A stretch of DNA of 64,000 nucleotides from Pseudoxanthomonas jiangsuensis. Its GTDB lineage: Bacteria; Pseudomonadota; Gammaproteobacteria; Xanthomonadales; Xanthomonadaceae. Shown here piece by piece: positions 14,853-23,607 of the stretch. Under the pieces are notes generated by a model. That model saw only the letters and a program-made list of their open reading frames with translations. It had not been told where the DNA came from and ran no database searches. The translations under genes and the position numbers were made by a program. The stretch spans positions 31,739 through 95,738 of the forward strand of contig NZ_PDWL01000017.1 of the NCBI RefSeq assembly GCF_010093185.1, written 5' to 3'. The stretch's first letter is position 1; every line of letters starts with the position of its first letter.

Positions 14853-15435
14853 GCACGTCGACCTGGCGGACTGGCTTGCGGTCCGGCGCGCGCAGGGTGG
14901 CGTGCAGGTCTGGCGACTGGACCTGATCGAGGCGCTGCACGCGCGCGCGGCTGCGCACCAGGGCGAAGCGCGACGGATGCTGGAAGCGCGGATATCCGCA
15001 CTGGTGGCCGAATGCGAGGCCGTACCGGCACATGCGGCCGTGGTTGGTACCGGTGCCGCGCCGGAGCCCGGCGTGCTGGCCGCATTGGCGGACGAACTGG
15101 CTGCGCGGCAGCGGCAGCGCGACGAAGGCGCGGGCAGGCGGGTCGCGCTGCCGGCGCTGGAGGCCTCGCGCCGCACCTGGGCGCGGCTGCGTACCGAGGC
15201 CCAGCTGCGGCAGTCGTTGGAGCAGGTGGACGAGGACGCTGGCCCGCTCAACTCCGGTCGCCTGGTGCACCGGGCGCTGACCCTGATGCAGCAGTGCTCG
15301 CCCGGCTACCTGCAGCACTTCGTCGCCTACGTCGACGCGCTCTCGTCGCTGGAGTCGCTGCGCGCGGCGGCCACGCCGGAACCGCGCGCGGCCACGGCCA
15401 AGCCCGCCCGTTCGCGCACCCGCAAGCGCCGGTAG
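14842..15435 (+). CDS. DUF2894 protein, last gene of the motor-like cluster
   Basis: 197 residues, soluble, highly charged, with a basic Arg/Lys tail (ARSRTRKRR). DUF2894 landmarks are DLADWLAVRRAQGGV, LHARAAAHQGEARRMLEARI and NSGRLVHRALTLMQQCSPGYLQHFVAYVDAL. No catalytic motif is recognisable. The 11-base overlap with the MotB-like gene means it is made with it. The basic tail could bind nucleic acid or membrane, which is speculation. The same set DUF3348, DUF802, OmpA, DUF2894 recurs in beta- and gammaproteobacteria as far as I recall; no function is known to me. Confidence 0.72.
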   Translation: MAAEHVDLADWLAVRRAQGGVQVWRLDLIEALHARAAAHQGEARRMLEARISALVAECEAVPAHAAVVGTGAAPEPGVLAALADELAARQRQRDEGAGRRVALPALEASRRTWARLRTEAQLRQSLEQVDEDAGPLNSGRLVHRALTLMQQCSPGYLQHFVAYVDALSSLESLRAAATPEPRAATAKPARSRTRKRR

Positions 15436-15460
15436 GCGCCGGCAAGCGCGGCCGTAGGCC

Positions 15461-15595
15461 TCAATCGCCGGCGGCTTCCGGTTCCGGCCGCATCTCCGGC
15501 GTCGCGGTCGAGACACCGGCCGCTTCCCAGCATTCCTGCAACAGTCCGCATCCCGGCGAGCAGGGATCGGGCCACTCCAGTTCGCTTGCGTCCAT
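15461..15595 (-). CDS. 44-residue Cys-containing small protein
   Basis: A short gene starting 18 bases after the SirB2-like gene on the same strand, with GGGAG upstream of the ATG. The sequence is acidic, with three cysteines in PDPCSPGCGLLQECWEA (C12, C16, C22) and a Pro/Glu-rich tail. No family recognised. Support is positional: it completes the nnrS, SirB2 unit, has a ribosome site and a compact Cys pattern suited to metal or Fe-S binding. It could still be non-coding. Confidence 0.55.
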   Translation of the reverse strand: MDASELEWPDPCSPGCGLLQECWEAAGVSTATPEMRPEPEAAGD

Positions 15596-15613
15596 GGTGG
15601 ACTCCCGGGCCGT

Positions 15614-16015
15614 TCAGCCCATCAGCAGATAGAACGCGCCCAGCGGATGGTGGGCGCGGGCGATGCAGTAGACCTGCAGGAAGCACAGGGCCGCGGCCAC
15701 CACCAGCCCGGCGCGCGCCACGGTGCGCCGCTTCGGCTTGAAGGCCAGGATCCCCAGGACCACGTAGGCGGTGACGAAGCACAGCTTCACCAGCAGCCAG
15801 CCGTTGGCGTACAGCGCCTTGGGCAGGATCGTCAGCAGCATGAAGGCCGCGGTCAGCAGCACGGTGTCGACGGTGTAGCTGAGGTAGCGCACCGGGGCCA
15901 TGCGCGGCCAGCGCATGCCGGCCAGCAGGGCCATCGCGCGCAGGCCGAAGAAGCTGCCGCTGATCATCGCCGCGGCGATGTGGACCAGCTTGATGTCGGG
16001 ATAGAAGGTGATCAT
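15614..16015 (-). CDS. SirB2-family small membrane protein
   Basis: 133 residues with four membrane helices: KLVHIAAAMISGSFFGLRAM, SYTVDTVLLTAAFMLLTILP, LLVKLCFVTAYVVLGILAF and ARAGLVVAAALCFLQVYCIA. Conserved His residues occur in the first helix and in ARAHHPLG. This matches the SirB family (invasion gene expression up-regulator), whose biochemistry is unknown but which resembles small haem or quinone membrane proteins. It begins 12 bases after the nnrS stop and so is in the nnrS operon, under the same FNR-type control. Confidence 0.8.
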   Translation of the reverse strand: MITFYPDIKLVHIAAAMISGSFFGLRAMALLAGMRWPRMAPVRYLSYTVDTVLLTAAFMLLTILPKALYANGWLLVKLCFVTAYVVLGILAFKPKRRTVARAGLVVAAALCFLQVYCIARAHHPLGAFYLLMG

Positions 16016-16027
16016 GGGTCGTGTGGT

Positions 16028-17287
16028 TCAGCCCGGGCGGCCGTCGCGCCGCGGGCTCAGATAGATGCGGCCGATCCTGGCCACCCACGGCGACAAAGCG
16101 ACCAGCCAGCCGACCGCGGCCACGGCCTGCCACAGGCCCGGGTCGGGCAGGACCTCGGCCAGGATCCGCAGGGTGGCCACGACCTGGATGGCGACGAAGG
16201 CGAACCAGGCGATGCCGTACATCTGCAGGGGCCGGCCCGAGTGTCCCTGGGTGACGCGGGTGACCATCGCCACCAGCAGGCTGCCGAAGAAGCCGACGAA
16301 CAGGGCGTGCATCGGCGCGCGGCCGAGGATGAACTCGCCGCTGGCCAGGTAGGTCAGGCTCTGCGCCAGGTACAGGGCGAAGGTCGCCGGCAGCCAGGCG
16401 GTGCCGATGAACAGCACCGCCAGCAGGCCCGGCATCGGCGGGCTGCCCGCGGCGCGGCGCGGCCACCAGCGCCAGACCGCGTAACCGGTCAGCGCCAGCA
16501 GCGGCGCGTCGGCCAGCCACAGCCAGGCGTAGCCGTGCACCAGTTCCAGGCCGAGGTGGAGCATCGCCAGCGCCCACACCGCGCCCAGCCACCACAGCGG
16601 GCGCCAGGCCTGGTAGCCGGGGACCGAATTGCCGGCGAAGAACGGGAACATGCGGTGGGCCACGGTCACGTACACCGGCAACAGCAGGCCGAAGCCGCCG
16701 AGCTTGATGCTGGCGAACGCCCAGTCCGCCGGCGCGCCGAGGACGAAGGCCAGGAACATCGCCACCCCCAGCCAGCCCAGCACCAGCCCGGCGAAGCACG
16801 AGCGCGCGTGCCAGGTGCGGCCCTTCTCGTCGGCCAGCAGCCGGCCCAGGATCGCCAGCGCCGCGCTCCAGCCGGCCAGCGCCATCCACAGGCCCACGGT
16901 CAGCCCGACCTCCAGGCCGGCGGCGCCGAGCAGGATCGCCAGCTGCCCGCCCATCAGGCCCAGGCCGACCGGCACGTAGTGCCAGCGCTGCAGTTCCGGC
17001 AGGCCCATCCAGCGCGGGAAGGTGGTGAGCAGGAAGCCGAACACGAAGCTGGGCAGCACCAGGTACTGCATCAGGAACGCGTGCAGCCAGCCCGGCGGGA
17101 TCGACAGCGCCGGCGGGGTCCACAGGCCGAAGCGCACCGCCAGCAGCCATAGCGCCCACCACAGCATCGCCAGCAGCACGTTGGACGCGCCGATGAAGAA
17201 CATCAGCCGGTGCGGCGCGTGCGCCAGCCAGCTGGGCGAGAGGCCGGCAGGGCGGCGCGGGGGCAGGGGGACGACCTCGATGTGCAT
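16028..17287 (-). CDS. nnrS: NnrS family NO-response membrane protein
   Basis: 419 residues with about 12 membrane helices. NnrS landmarks: HAPHRLMFFIGASNVLLAMLWW near the N-terminus, HAFLMQYLVLPSFVFGFLLTTFPRWM, LPVYVTVAHRMFPFFAGN, HALFVGFFGSLLVAMVTRVTQGHSG. The conserved His residues lie in these helices. In other bacteria NnrS binds haem and copper and relieves nitrosative stress (family knowledge). It is first of a nnrS, SirB2, small-Cys-protein unit. The FNR box at 17322-17335 is centred exactly 41.5 bases from the A of this start codon. That implies a leaderless message or the use of the other box at 17356. Confidence 0.92.
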   Translation of the reverse strand: MHIEVVPLPPRRPAGLSPSWLAHAPHRLMFFIGASNVLLAMLWWALWLLAVRFGLWTPPALSIPPGWLHAFLMQYLVLPSFVFGFLLTTFPRWMGLPELQRWHYVPVGLGLMGGQLAILLGAAGLEVGLTVGLWMALAGWSAALAILGRLLADEKGRTWHARSCFAGLVLGWLGVAMFLAFVLGAPADWAFASIKLGGFGLLLPVYVTVAHRMFPFFAGNSVPGYQAWRPLWWLGAVWALAMLHLGLELVHGYAWLWLADAPLLALTGYAVWRWWPRRAAGSPPMPGLLAVLFIGTAWLPATFALYLAQSLTYLASGEFILGRAPMHALFVGFFGSLLVAMVTRVTQGHSGRPLQMYGIAWFAFVAIQVVATLRILAEVLPDPGLWQAVAAVGWLVALSPWVARIGRIYLSPRRDGRPG

Positions 17288-17321
17288 GGGCGCAGTCTGC
17301 CGCCGTCGCCGTCGACGGGCC

Positions 17322-17335
17322 TTGATCCAGGTCAG
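17322..17335 (-). promoter_or_regulatory. FNR box next to nnrS
   Basis: TTGAT-CCAG-GTCAG. Its centre is 41.5 bases from the nnrS ATG. CAGACT at 17299-17294 could be the -10, and transcription would then begin at or beside the start codon. Confidence 0.65.
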
Positions 17336-17355
17336 GCCGCGCGCATGGACGCGGC

Positions 17356-17397
17356 TTGACCGCGGTCAAGGCCGGCCACGCCGGGCCTGCCTACAGT
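17356..17397 (+). promoter_or_regulatory. FNR promoter of the small CGCGC-tail protein
   Basis: TTGAC-CGCG-GTCAA at 17356-17369 is a perfect palindrome of the FNR type. TACAGT at 17392-17397 is a good -10, putting the start near 17404 with the box at -41.5. The box may also act on nnrS to the left. Confidence 0.78.
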
Positions 17398-17474
17398 CGC
17401 TGCATCCGCGGCGCGGTGCCGCGCGATGGCGCGTCCGCGTCCGTTCCCGGTGCCTGTCCTGAGCGAGGCTGTCG

Positions 17475-17789
17475 ATGTCCACTCCCGTTCCCCTTCCCGG
17501 CTTCTCCCGCGACGCAACCCCGCAGGATGCGGTCGCCCGGCTCTCGCGCCTGGCGGCCATCCACGCGGCGATGCGCCGGCTCGACCCGGACGCCGAGGTC
17601 GCCCTGGACCCGGACAACGGCCGGATGAAGGTGCTCACCGTGCTGCCCCCGGAAGACGTGCTGCAGGTGCTGCAGGCGCTGGGCGAATCGGCCGAGCTGC
17701 TGGCGGGCGAGGCGGCGGAGGACGCGGTGGAGGAGGCCGCGCCGGCGCGTGCCGGCGGTTGCGGCTGCGGGTGCAGCAGCCAGCGCTGA
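17475..17789 (+). CDS. small protein with Cys-rich C-terminal tail, FNR-driven
   Basis: 104 residues, no signal peptide or membrane segment. The middle (LAAIHAAMRRLDPDAEVALD, then RMKVLTVLPPEDVLQVLQAL) looks like an alpha/beta ferredoxin-like small fold. The end is an acidic linker followed by GGCGCGCSSQR with three closely spaced cysteines, a plausible metal or Fe-S donor. I do not recognise a named family. It has its own clear FNR promoter diverging from nnrS, so it probably serves anaerobic or NO-related metabolism, perhaps as a metallochaperone (inference). The start at 17475 gives a 70-base leader. Confidence 0.68.
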   Translation: MSTPVPLPGFSRDATPQDAVARLSRLAAIHAAMRRLDPDAEVALDPDNGRMKVLTVLPPEDVLQVLQALGESAELLAGEAAEDAVEEAAPARAGGCGCGCSSQR

Positions 17790-17895
17790 TGATCGCCACG
17801 GTGGTCGCCCACCGGTAAAGGATCGCGGTGCGCGCGATGCGTGAGTGAGAGCCCCGGCCTGGGCCGGGGCGGAGTGCGTCGGCGCGGCGGTCCGT

Positions 17896-20127
17896 TCAGA
17901 ACTCGGCCCACTCGTCCTCGTCGAGGCGACGGGCGGTGTTGCCGGTGCTGCGCGCGATGGCGGCACGGGTCCGGTTGCGTGCCTGCGGCGCCGGGAAGGG
18001 CGTGGCCACCGCCGGGACATTGGCCGCCGGCGCATCGCTGCCGTCCAGGCGGAACACCGCCACGGCGTCGGCAAGGCCCGCGGCCTGCTCCTCCATCGAA
18101 CGCGCCGCAGCGGTGGCCTCCTCGACCAGCGCCGCGTTCTGCTGGGTGGTCTCGTCCATCTGCACGATGGTCTGGTTGACCTGCTCGATGCCGGCAGCCT
18201 GCTCCTGCGAGGCGGCGCTGATCTCGGCCATGATGTCGGTCACCCGTTGCACCGAGGCCACCAGCTCGCCCATGGTCTTGCCGGCCTGCTCGGCCAGGGC
18301 CGAACCGTCGGCGACCTTGCCGGTGGAGTCCTCGATCAGGGTCTTGATCTCCTTGGCAGCGGTGGCGCTGCGCTGGGCCAGCGACCGCACCTCGGTGGCG
18401 ACCACCGCGAAGCCGCGGCCCTGCTCGCCGGCGCGGGCCGCCTCCACCGCGGCGTTGAGCGCCAGGATGTTGGTCTGGAAGGCGATGCCGTCGATGACCG
18501 AGATGATGTCGGCGATCTTGCGCGAGGAGGCCTGGATGTCGGCCATGGTGGTGACCACCTGGCCCACGACCTGGCCGCCCTGGGAGGCGACCGAGGCCGC
18601 GCCCACGGCCAGCTGGTTGGCCTGGCGGGCATGGTCGGCGTTCTGCTTGACGGTGGAGGTCAGCTCCTCCATCGAGGCGGCGGTTTCTTCCAGGTTGGCG
18701 GCCTGCTGCTCGGTACGACGGGAGAGGTCGTTGTTGCCCGAGGCGATCTCGGTGGCAGCAGTATTGATCGAGCCGGAGGCCTGCTGGATGCCGGAGACGA
18801 TCGAGGTCAGCTGGGCCACGGTGGCGTTGGCGTCGTCGCGCATGCGCGCGAACACGCCGTGGAAGTCGCCCTGCATGCGTGCGGTCAGGTCGCCGGCGGC
18901 GATGGCCCTGAGCAGGGTGGAGACCTGGTCCAGGTTGCCGTCGGTGGTCTCCATCAGCCGGTTCAGGCCGGCGACCATGGCCTGGAAGTCGTGCTGATAG
19001 CGCGATTCGTCGCCGCGCTGGGTGAAGTCGCCCGCGGCGGCCGCTTCGGCCAGCTGCCGGATTTCGCGGTTGATTTCGGCCAGGCTGCGCTTGCAGGCGT
19101 CCATGGCCTCGGTGATCGCGGCCTTCTCGCCGGGCAGCCGGTCCATGTCCAGCGACAGGTCGCCGACGGCATAGCGTCGCATCACCTCCACCACCCGCAG
19201 CTTGACCGCGACGTGCGCGTCGACCAGGGCATTGGTGTCGCGGACCATGCGGCCGTAGTCGCCGTGGAAGCGGCTGTCGTCCATGCGGAAACTGATCCGG
19301 CCCTCGTCGTGGCGCTGCGCCATCTCGCCCAGGGCACCGAGCACGGCACGCAACTGCTCCTGCATCCGGCCCATGCCGCTCAGCAACTGGCCGGTCTCGT
19401 CGTCGGCCTGCGCCGGGATCGCGTTGTCCAGCCGGCCGTGCGCGATCGCATCGGCCACGGCAGTGGCCAGGCCCAGCGGGCGCACCAGGCTGCGGGTGAT
19501 GGCGCGGCCGAGCAGCACGCCGGCCACGCCGGCCAGCAGGCAGAAGCCGAGCAGGATCCCGTCGGCCCGCCGCACCGCGCGGTCGATGCCGGAGACGGCC
19601 GCGTCCAGGCGCCGGTTCTGCAGGTCGATCGCGGCCTGGATCGCCTGCGAACGTCGCGCGAACGCGGTCTCCGCCGCCTCGGCCAGGGTCTGCGCGGCCT
19701 GCGCCTGTTCGCCGGCGGTGGCCTGTTCGACGATGAGGTCGATCCGGCGGCCGGCGACCAGCGCGGCGGCATCGATGGCCTGCCGCGCACGGGCCTCCTC
19801 CGCATCCACGGCGAAGGCCTCCAGCGCCCGTGCGGAGTCGGCGTAGCTCTTGCGTACGGCATCGATCCGCTCGGCCACGCCGGTACGCGCGTCCGGAGCG
19901 GCGATGACCAGGTCGCGGATGGCCGAGTCGAGGCGGAAGTTGTCGCGTCGCATCAGCGTCATCAGGTGCAGCTTGCGGTTGTGGACGCGGGTGATTTCCT
20001 GGATGTGCCGGTCGATGCCGGCGAGCTGGTGCAGGGCGAGCAGGGTCGAAAGGCCCAGGACGGCCAGAAGAAGGCCGAATCCAAGGGCCAGGCGCCTTCC
20101 GACTTTCAGGCGCTGGAGCGTTTTCAT
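17896..20127 (-). CDS. methyl-accepting chemotaxis protein with C-terminal CheR/CheB tether
   Basis: 743 residues. Membrane helix 1 near residues 11-32, a helical-bundle periplasmic domain of about 155 residues, and helix 2 ([18 protein letters not shown]) near 190-210. HAMP-like repeats then run to about residue 440. The signalling tip has the core [20 protein letters not shown]. The chain ends in DEDEWAEF, a tail that in relatives docks the methylation enzymes. The start at 20127 ([13 protein letters not shown]) gives a proper first helix; the longer frame upstream has no such feature. An FNR box lies 116 bases upstream, suggesting a receptor made without O2, perhaps for nitrate, energy or redox taxis. 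Ligand unknown. Confidence 0.9.
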   Translation of the reverse strand: MKTLQRLKVGRRLALGFGLLLAVLGLSTLLALHQLAGIDRHIQEITRVHNRKLHLMTLMRRDNFRLDSAIRDLVIAAPDARTGVAERIDAVRKSYADSARALEAFAVDAEEARARQAIDAAALVAGRRIDLIVEQATAGEQAQAAQTLAEAAETAFARRSQAIQAAIDLQNRRLDAAVSGIDRAVRRADGILLGFCLLAGVAGVLLGRAITRSLVRPLGLATAVADAIAHGRLDNAIPAQADDETGQLLSGMGRMQEQLRAVLGALGEMAQRHDEGRISFRMDDSRFHGDYGRMVRDTNALVDAHVAVKLRVVEVMRRYAVGDLSLDMDRLPGEKAAITEAMDACKRSLAEINREIRQLAEAAAAGDFTQRGDESRYQHDFQAMVAGLNRLMETTDGNLDQVSTLLRAIAAGDLTARMQGDFHGVFARMRDDANATVAQLTSIVSGIQQASGSINTAATEIASGNNDLSRRTEQQAANLEETAASMEELTSTVKQNADHARQANQLAVGAASVASQGGQVVGQVVTTMADIQASSRKIADIISVIDGIAFQTNILALNAAVEAARAGEQGRGFAVVATEVRSLAQRSATAAKEIKTLIEDSTGKVADGSALAEQAGKTMGELVASVQRVTDIMAEISAASQEQAAGIEQVNQTIVQMDETTQQNAALVEEATAAARSMEEQAAGLADAVAVFRLDGSDAPAANVPAVATPFPAPQARNRTRAAIARSTGNTARRLDEDEWAEF

Positions 20128-20236
20128 GGGGGATGTCTTCGATGGGGGAGGTGGCTCCGCCCGGCCCGCGGGGGACTGGGCTGACTCTCCTATCGACATG
20201 CCGGCGCAGCCATTGAGCACCGTATTCCGTGCAGGC

Positions 20237-20250
20237 TTGACCTGGATCAA
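20237..20250 (-). promoter_or_regulatory. FNR box ahead of the chemoreceptor gene
   Basis: TTGAC-CTGG-ATCAA, one base from consensus. It lies between the chemoreceptor start (20127) and the norZ terminator, so the chemoreceptor is the only sensible target. The -10 at class II distance is poor, so promoter class is uncertain. Confidence 0.65.
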
Positions 20251-20360
20251 GCGGGTGCGCATCGGCCTGCGCGCGCCGCCACCGCGCGGCGGTGCGGCAG
20301 CAGGCCGCGCGCCAAAGCGCCGCAGCACTGCACCCGGATGTTCCCAGCTCTTGGGGGGAA

Positions 20361-20395
20361 GAACCAAAAGAAAGGGGGCCGCATTGCGGCCCCCC
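20361..20395 (-). terminator. norZ: intrinsic terminator after norZ
   Basis: Stem GGGGGCCGC/GCGGCCCCC (20374-20382 and 20386-20394) with a three-base loop. On the minus strand it is followed by TTTCTTTTGG. It lies 25 bases past the norZ stop and insulates the chemoreceptor promoter. Confidence 0.85.
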
Positions 20396-20419
20396 GATGT
20401 CACATCGCCTGTCGCGCGA

Positions 20420-22717
20420 TCAGCGCTTGGGCACGATCGCCGCCGCGGCCACCGCGCTGGCGGACGGCAGCGGCGCCAGGCGCTTGGGCGCCACCCAGAG
20501 CCGGAACACGAACCAGGCCAGGGCCAGGGCGCCGACGCTGAACAGCGTGTCGGCCGGCACCCGCATCCACACCAGCAGCTCCACGATCGGCTGCTGCATG
20601 AACTCGGCCGAGCGCGCGTACCAGTAGCCGTGGTCGATCGCGGCCAGCAGCTGCAGGATGCCCAGCGGCAGCAGGGTGAAGGCGGCCATCCCGGCCAGGC
20701 CGATGTTGAGCGCCCAGAACGCGGTCTTCAGCAGCTTCTCGTTCCAGGCCACATCCGGCCGCAGGCCACGCAGGCAGAACAGCATCAGGCCGATGCCGAG
20801 CATGCCGTACACACCGAACATCGCGGTGTGGCCATGGTTCGCGGTCAGGTTCAGGCCCTGCATGTAGTACAGCGGCAGCGGCGGGTTGATCAGGAAGCCG
20901 AACAGGCCGGCGCCCACCAGGTTCCAGAACGAGACGGCGAGGAAGAACATGATCGGCCACTTGTACTTCGTCATCCACGGCGTGGCCTTGCCCAGCCTGT
21001 AGTTGTGGTAGGCCTCGAAGCCGACGTAGGCCAGCGGCACCACTTCCAGCGCCGAGAAGCTCGCGCCCAGGGCGATCACCGAAGGCGTGGTGCCGGTGAA
21101 GTACAGGTGGTGCAGGGTGCCCAGCACGCCGCCGGCCATGAAGACGATCGTGGCGAACAGCACCGCGACCGTGGCCGACTTCACCTGCAGCAGGCCCAGC
21201 CGGGTGAACAGGAAGGCGATCACCGCCACCGCGAACACCTCGAAGAAGCCTTCGACCCACAGGTGCACGACCCACCAGCGCCAGTACTCGACCATCGACA
21301 GGTGGGTGTGCTCGCCCCACATCAGGCCGGCCGCGTAGAACAGGCCGATGCACACCACCGACAGGAACAGCAGGCCGACGATCGAGCGCGAATCGTCGCC
21401 CTTGCGCATCGCGGGCCACAGCGCGCGACCGACCAGGGTCAGCCACAGCAGCAGGCCGACGAACAGGAAGATCTGCCAGAACCGGCCCAGGTCGACGTAT
21501 TCCCAGCCCTGGTGGCCGAACCAGAAGTTCTTGTCCAGGCCCAGCTTCTGCATCACCGCCAGCCACTGCCCGAAGAACGAACCGACCACGATCACGATCA
21601 GGCAGGTCCACAGGAAGTTCACGCCCAGGCGCTGGAACTTCGGCTCGTGCCCGGAGATGGCCGGGGCGATGTACAGGCCCATGCCCAGCCACGCGGTGGC
21701 GATCCACAGCACCGCCAGCTGGGTGTGCCAGGTGCGGGTGAGCGAGTAGGGCAGGATCTCGGCCAGGGCGAAGCCGTAGGCCTCCTGGCCCTCGACCTGG
21801 TAGTGCGCGGTGGTCGCACCGAGCAGGATCTGGACCAGGAACAGCGCGATCACCACCCAGAAGTACTTGGCGGTGGCGCGCATCGACGGGGTGACCTTGA
21901 TCGCCGCCAGCGGGTCGCTCTTGGGCAGGACGGGCTCCATCTCCTCGCCGTGGCTGACCGCGTAGTGCCAGCCGAGCAGACCGATGCCGGCGGTCAGGAA
22001 CAGCACGCTGAACACCGTCCAGATGAACAGGTTCGAGGCGGGCTTGTTGCCGACCAGCTCGTCGTGCGGCCAGTTTGCCGTATAGGTGATCTGCGAGCCG
22101 GGACGCTCGGTGACCGAGGCCCAGGCCGCCCACCAGTAGAACGCGGTCAGCTGGCGACGGTGTTCGGCGTCGGGCACGGTGTCGTTGCGCATGGCGTAGG
22201 CCTCGCGCAGCTCCGCGGTGGCCGGATCGTTGCCGAACAGGCTCTGGTAGTGCGAGGCGACTCCGGCCATGGCTGCGGCGCGGTCGGCGTCGATGGTGAT
22301 CGTGCCGGAGGCCGCATCCCAGCTGTTGGGCCGCAACAGGCCCTGCACCCGCTTGGCGTACGCGGCCTGGGTGGCTTCATCCAGCTGCTTGTAGCTGGCC
22401 AGGCCGTGCTCGCGCGATGCCCAGATGTCCAGGACCGCCTCGGCTTCGCGGTGCAGCCAGTCCGCGCCCCAGTCGGGCGCCACGTAGCCGCCATGGCCCC
22501 AGATCGAGCCCAGCTGCTGGCCGCCGATGGACTGCCAGACCTGGCGTCCGGTTTCGATGTCGGCACGGGTGTAGATCACGGTCCCGTCGGTGGTCACCAC
22601 CTTCTCGGGCATCGGGGGTGCCTGGCGGTAGGTCTCGCTGCCGACCCATAGCAGGACGGCGAACGAGGCGATGAGCAGGACCGCCAGGCCTGCCCAAAGC
22701 TTGCGGGTGGAATTCAT
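20420..22717 (-). CDS. norZ: quinol-dependent nitric oxide reductase (qNor)
   Basis: Reduces 2 NO to N2O at the inner membrane with electrons from quinol. 765 residues, the length of single-subunit qNor: an N-terminal helix plus a periplasmic cytochrome-c-like but haem-less domain ([29 protein letters not shown]), then a NorB-like core of about 12 helices. Core landmarks are [87 protein letters not shown] and [17 protein letters not shown], with the His ligands for haem and FeB. The start at 22717 (MNSTRKLW) gives a clean anchor helix and fits the FNR promoter. No nirS or nirK is in the window, so the NO source is elsewhere or external. Confidence 0.96.
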   Translation of the reverse strand: MNSTRKLWAGLAVLLIASFAVLLWVGSETYRQAPPMPEKVVTTDGTVIYTRADIETGRQVWQSIGGQQLGSIWGHGGYVAPDWGADWLHREAEAVLDIWASREHGLASYKQLDEATQAAYAKRVQGLLRPNSWDAASGTITIDADRAAAMAGVASHYQSLFGNDPATAELREAYAMRNDTVPDAEHRRQLTAFYWWAAWASVTERPGSQITYTANWPHDELVGNKPASNLFIWTVFSVLFLTAGIGLLGWHYAVSHGEEMEPVLPKSDPLAAIKVTPSMRATAKYFWVVIALFLVQILLGATTAHYQVEGQEAYGFALAEILPYSLTRTWHTQLAVLWIATAWLGMGLYIAPAISGHEPKFQRLGVNFLWTCLIVIVVGSFFGQWLAVMQKLGLDKNFWFGHQGWEYVDLGRFWQIFLFVGLLLWLTLVGRALWPAMRKGDDSRSIVGLLFLSVVCIGLFYAAGLMWGEHTHLSMVEYWRWWVVHLWVEGFFEVFAVAVIAFLFTRLGLLQVKSATVAVLFATIVFMAGGVLGTLHHLYFTGTTPSVIALGASFSALEVVPLAYVGFEAYHNYRLGKATPWMTKYKWPIMFFLAVSFWNLVGAGLFGFLINPPLPLYYMQGLNLTANHGHTAMFGVYGMLGIGLMLFCLRGLRPDVAWNEKLLKTAFWALNIGLAGMAAFTLLPLGILQLLAAIDHGYWYARSAEFMQQPIVELLVWMRVPADTLFSVGALALAWFVFRLWVAPKRLAPLPSASAVAAAAIVPKR

Positions 22718-22748
22718 GACGTGGCTCTCGGCTGCGGGGAACGGTGGC

Positions 22749-22790
22749 ATCTTCGGCGCCCGCCGCAAGTGCCTCCATGACGCAGGTCAA
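22749..22790 (-). promoter_or_regulatory. FNR-dependent promoter of norZ
   Basis: On the minus strand TTGAC-CTGC-GTCAT (22790-22777), with GAAGAT at 22754-22749 as -10. Predicted start near 22742, 25 bases before the norZ ATG. It sits directly behind the fnr stop. Confidence 0.72.
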
Positions 22791-22832
22791 GCGCCGGGCG
22801 GATGGCGGCCGGCAACGGCCGCGGCCCGCGCC

Positions 22833-23588
22833 TCAGTCGCGCAGCACCGCCAGCGCCAGCGCTTCCAGCCGATCCATGTCCACGATCTCCACGTCGCGCT
22901 GCTTGATGTGCAGCAGGCCGTCGGTCTCGAACCGGCGCAGCACCCGGCTCACCGTCTCCGGCGCCTGGCGCAGATAGTTGGCGATGTCGGTGCGCGACAT
23001 GGTCAGCTGGAACCGCCGCGGCGAGAACCCGCGCGCGGCCAGCCGCCGCGACAGCCCGATCAGGAACGCGGCCATGCGCTCGTCGGCGGTGTTGTCGCGG
23101 GCGAACAGCGAGGCCACGCCGATGTCGCGGCTCATCAGCCGGAACAGGTGCGCCTGCAGGTTGGGCAGGCGCTGGGCCAGCAGGGCGATCTTCGGGAACG
23201 AGAACCGGCACAGCATCACCGTGTCCAGCGCCACCGCATTGCACGGGTAGCGGTCGCCGTGGATCGCGTTCAGGCCGATCACCTCGCCGGGCAGGTGGAA
23301 GCCCAGCACCTGCTCGTGCCCGTTGCGGTCGATCTGGTAGGTCTTGACCGTGCCGGCGCGGACCGCGGCGATCGCGCCGAACGGGTCGCCCTCGCGGAAC
23401 ACGTGCTCGCCCGGGTGCAGCGGGCCGACATGCTCGACCAGCACGTGCAGGTCCATCAGCGCGCGCTTGTCCATGCCCTCGGACAGGCAGGCCTGGGAGA
23501 AGGCGCAGGTGGAGCAGAAGGTCAGCGCATCGCCGTCGTCGGCCAGGACCGTCGGGCTGGTCCGCGGGAATACCGTGGGCGAGGTCAT
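22833..23588 (-). CDS. fnr: FNR/ANR oxygen-sensing transcription regulator
   Basis: 251 residues: an N-terminal Cys cluster C25-x2-C28-x5-C34 plus C116 (RYPCNAVALD), the four ligands of the O2-labile [4Fe-4S] cluster; a cAMP-receptor-like beta roll (PGEHVFREGDPFGAIAAVRAGTVKTYQ); the dimer helix; and a helix-turn-helix MSRTDIANYLRQAPETVSRVLRRF. The recognition residues E and SR in PETVSR read TTGAT half-sites in FNR. This explains the ten boxes in the window. The gene lies 19 bases behind hemN, is probably co-transcribed from the hemN FNR promoter and so is autoregulated. It is a cluster-bearing FNR, not a Cys-less DNR. Confidence 0.96.
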   Translation of the reverse strand: MTSPTVFPRTSPTVLADDGDALTFCSTCAFSQACLSEGMDKRALMDLHVLVEHVGPLHPGEHVFREGDPFGAIAAVRAGTVKTYQIDRNGHEQVLGFHLPGEVIGLNAIHGDRYPCNAVALDTVMLCRFSFPKIALLAQRLPNLQAHLFRLMSRDIGVASLFARDNTADERMAAFLIGLSRRLAARGFSPRRFQLTMSRTDIANYLRQAPETVSRVLRRFETDGLLHIKQRDVEIVDMDRLEALALAVLRD

Positions 23589-23607
23589 GCCAAGGCTCCC
23601 GCCGCGA

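Noticed and set aside
11345..15435. Calling the DUF802/OmpA cluster a Zorya system
   Set aside because: The motor-like pair is similar in layout, but there is no ZorC, helicase/nuclease ZorD or ZorE, and the flanking genes are DUF3348 and DUF2894.
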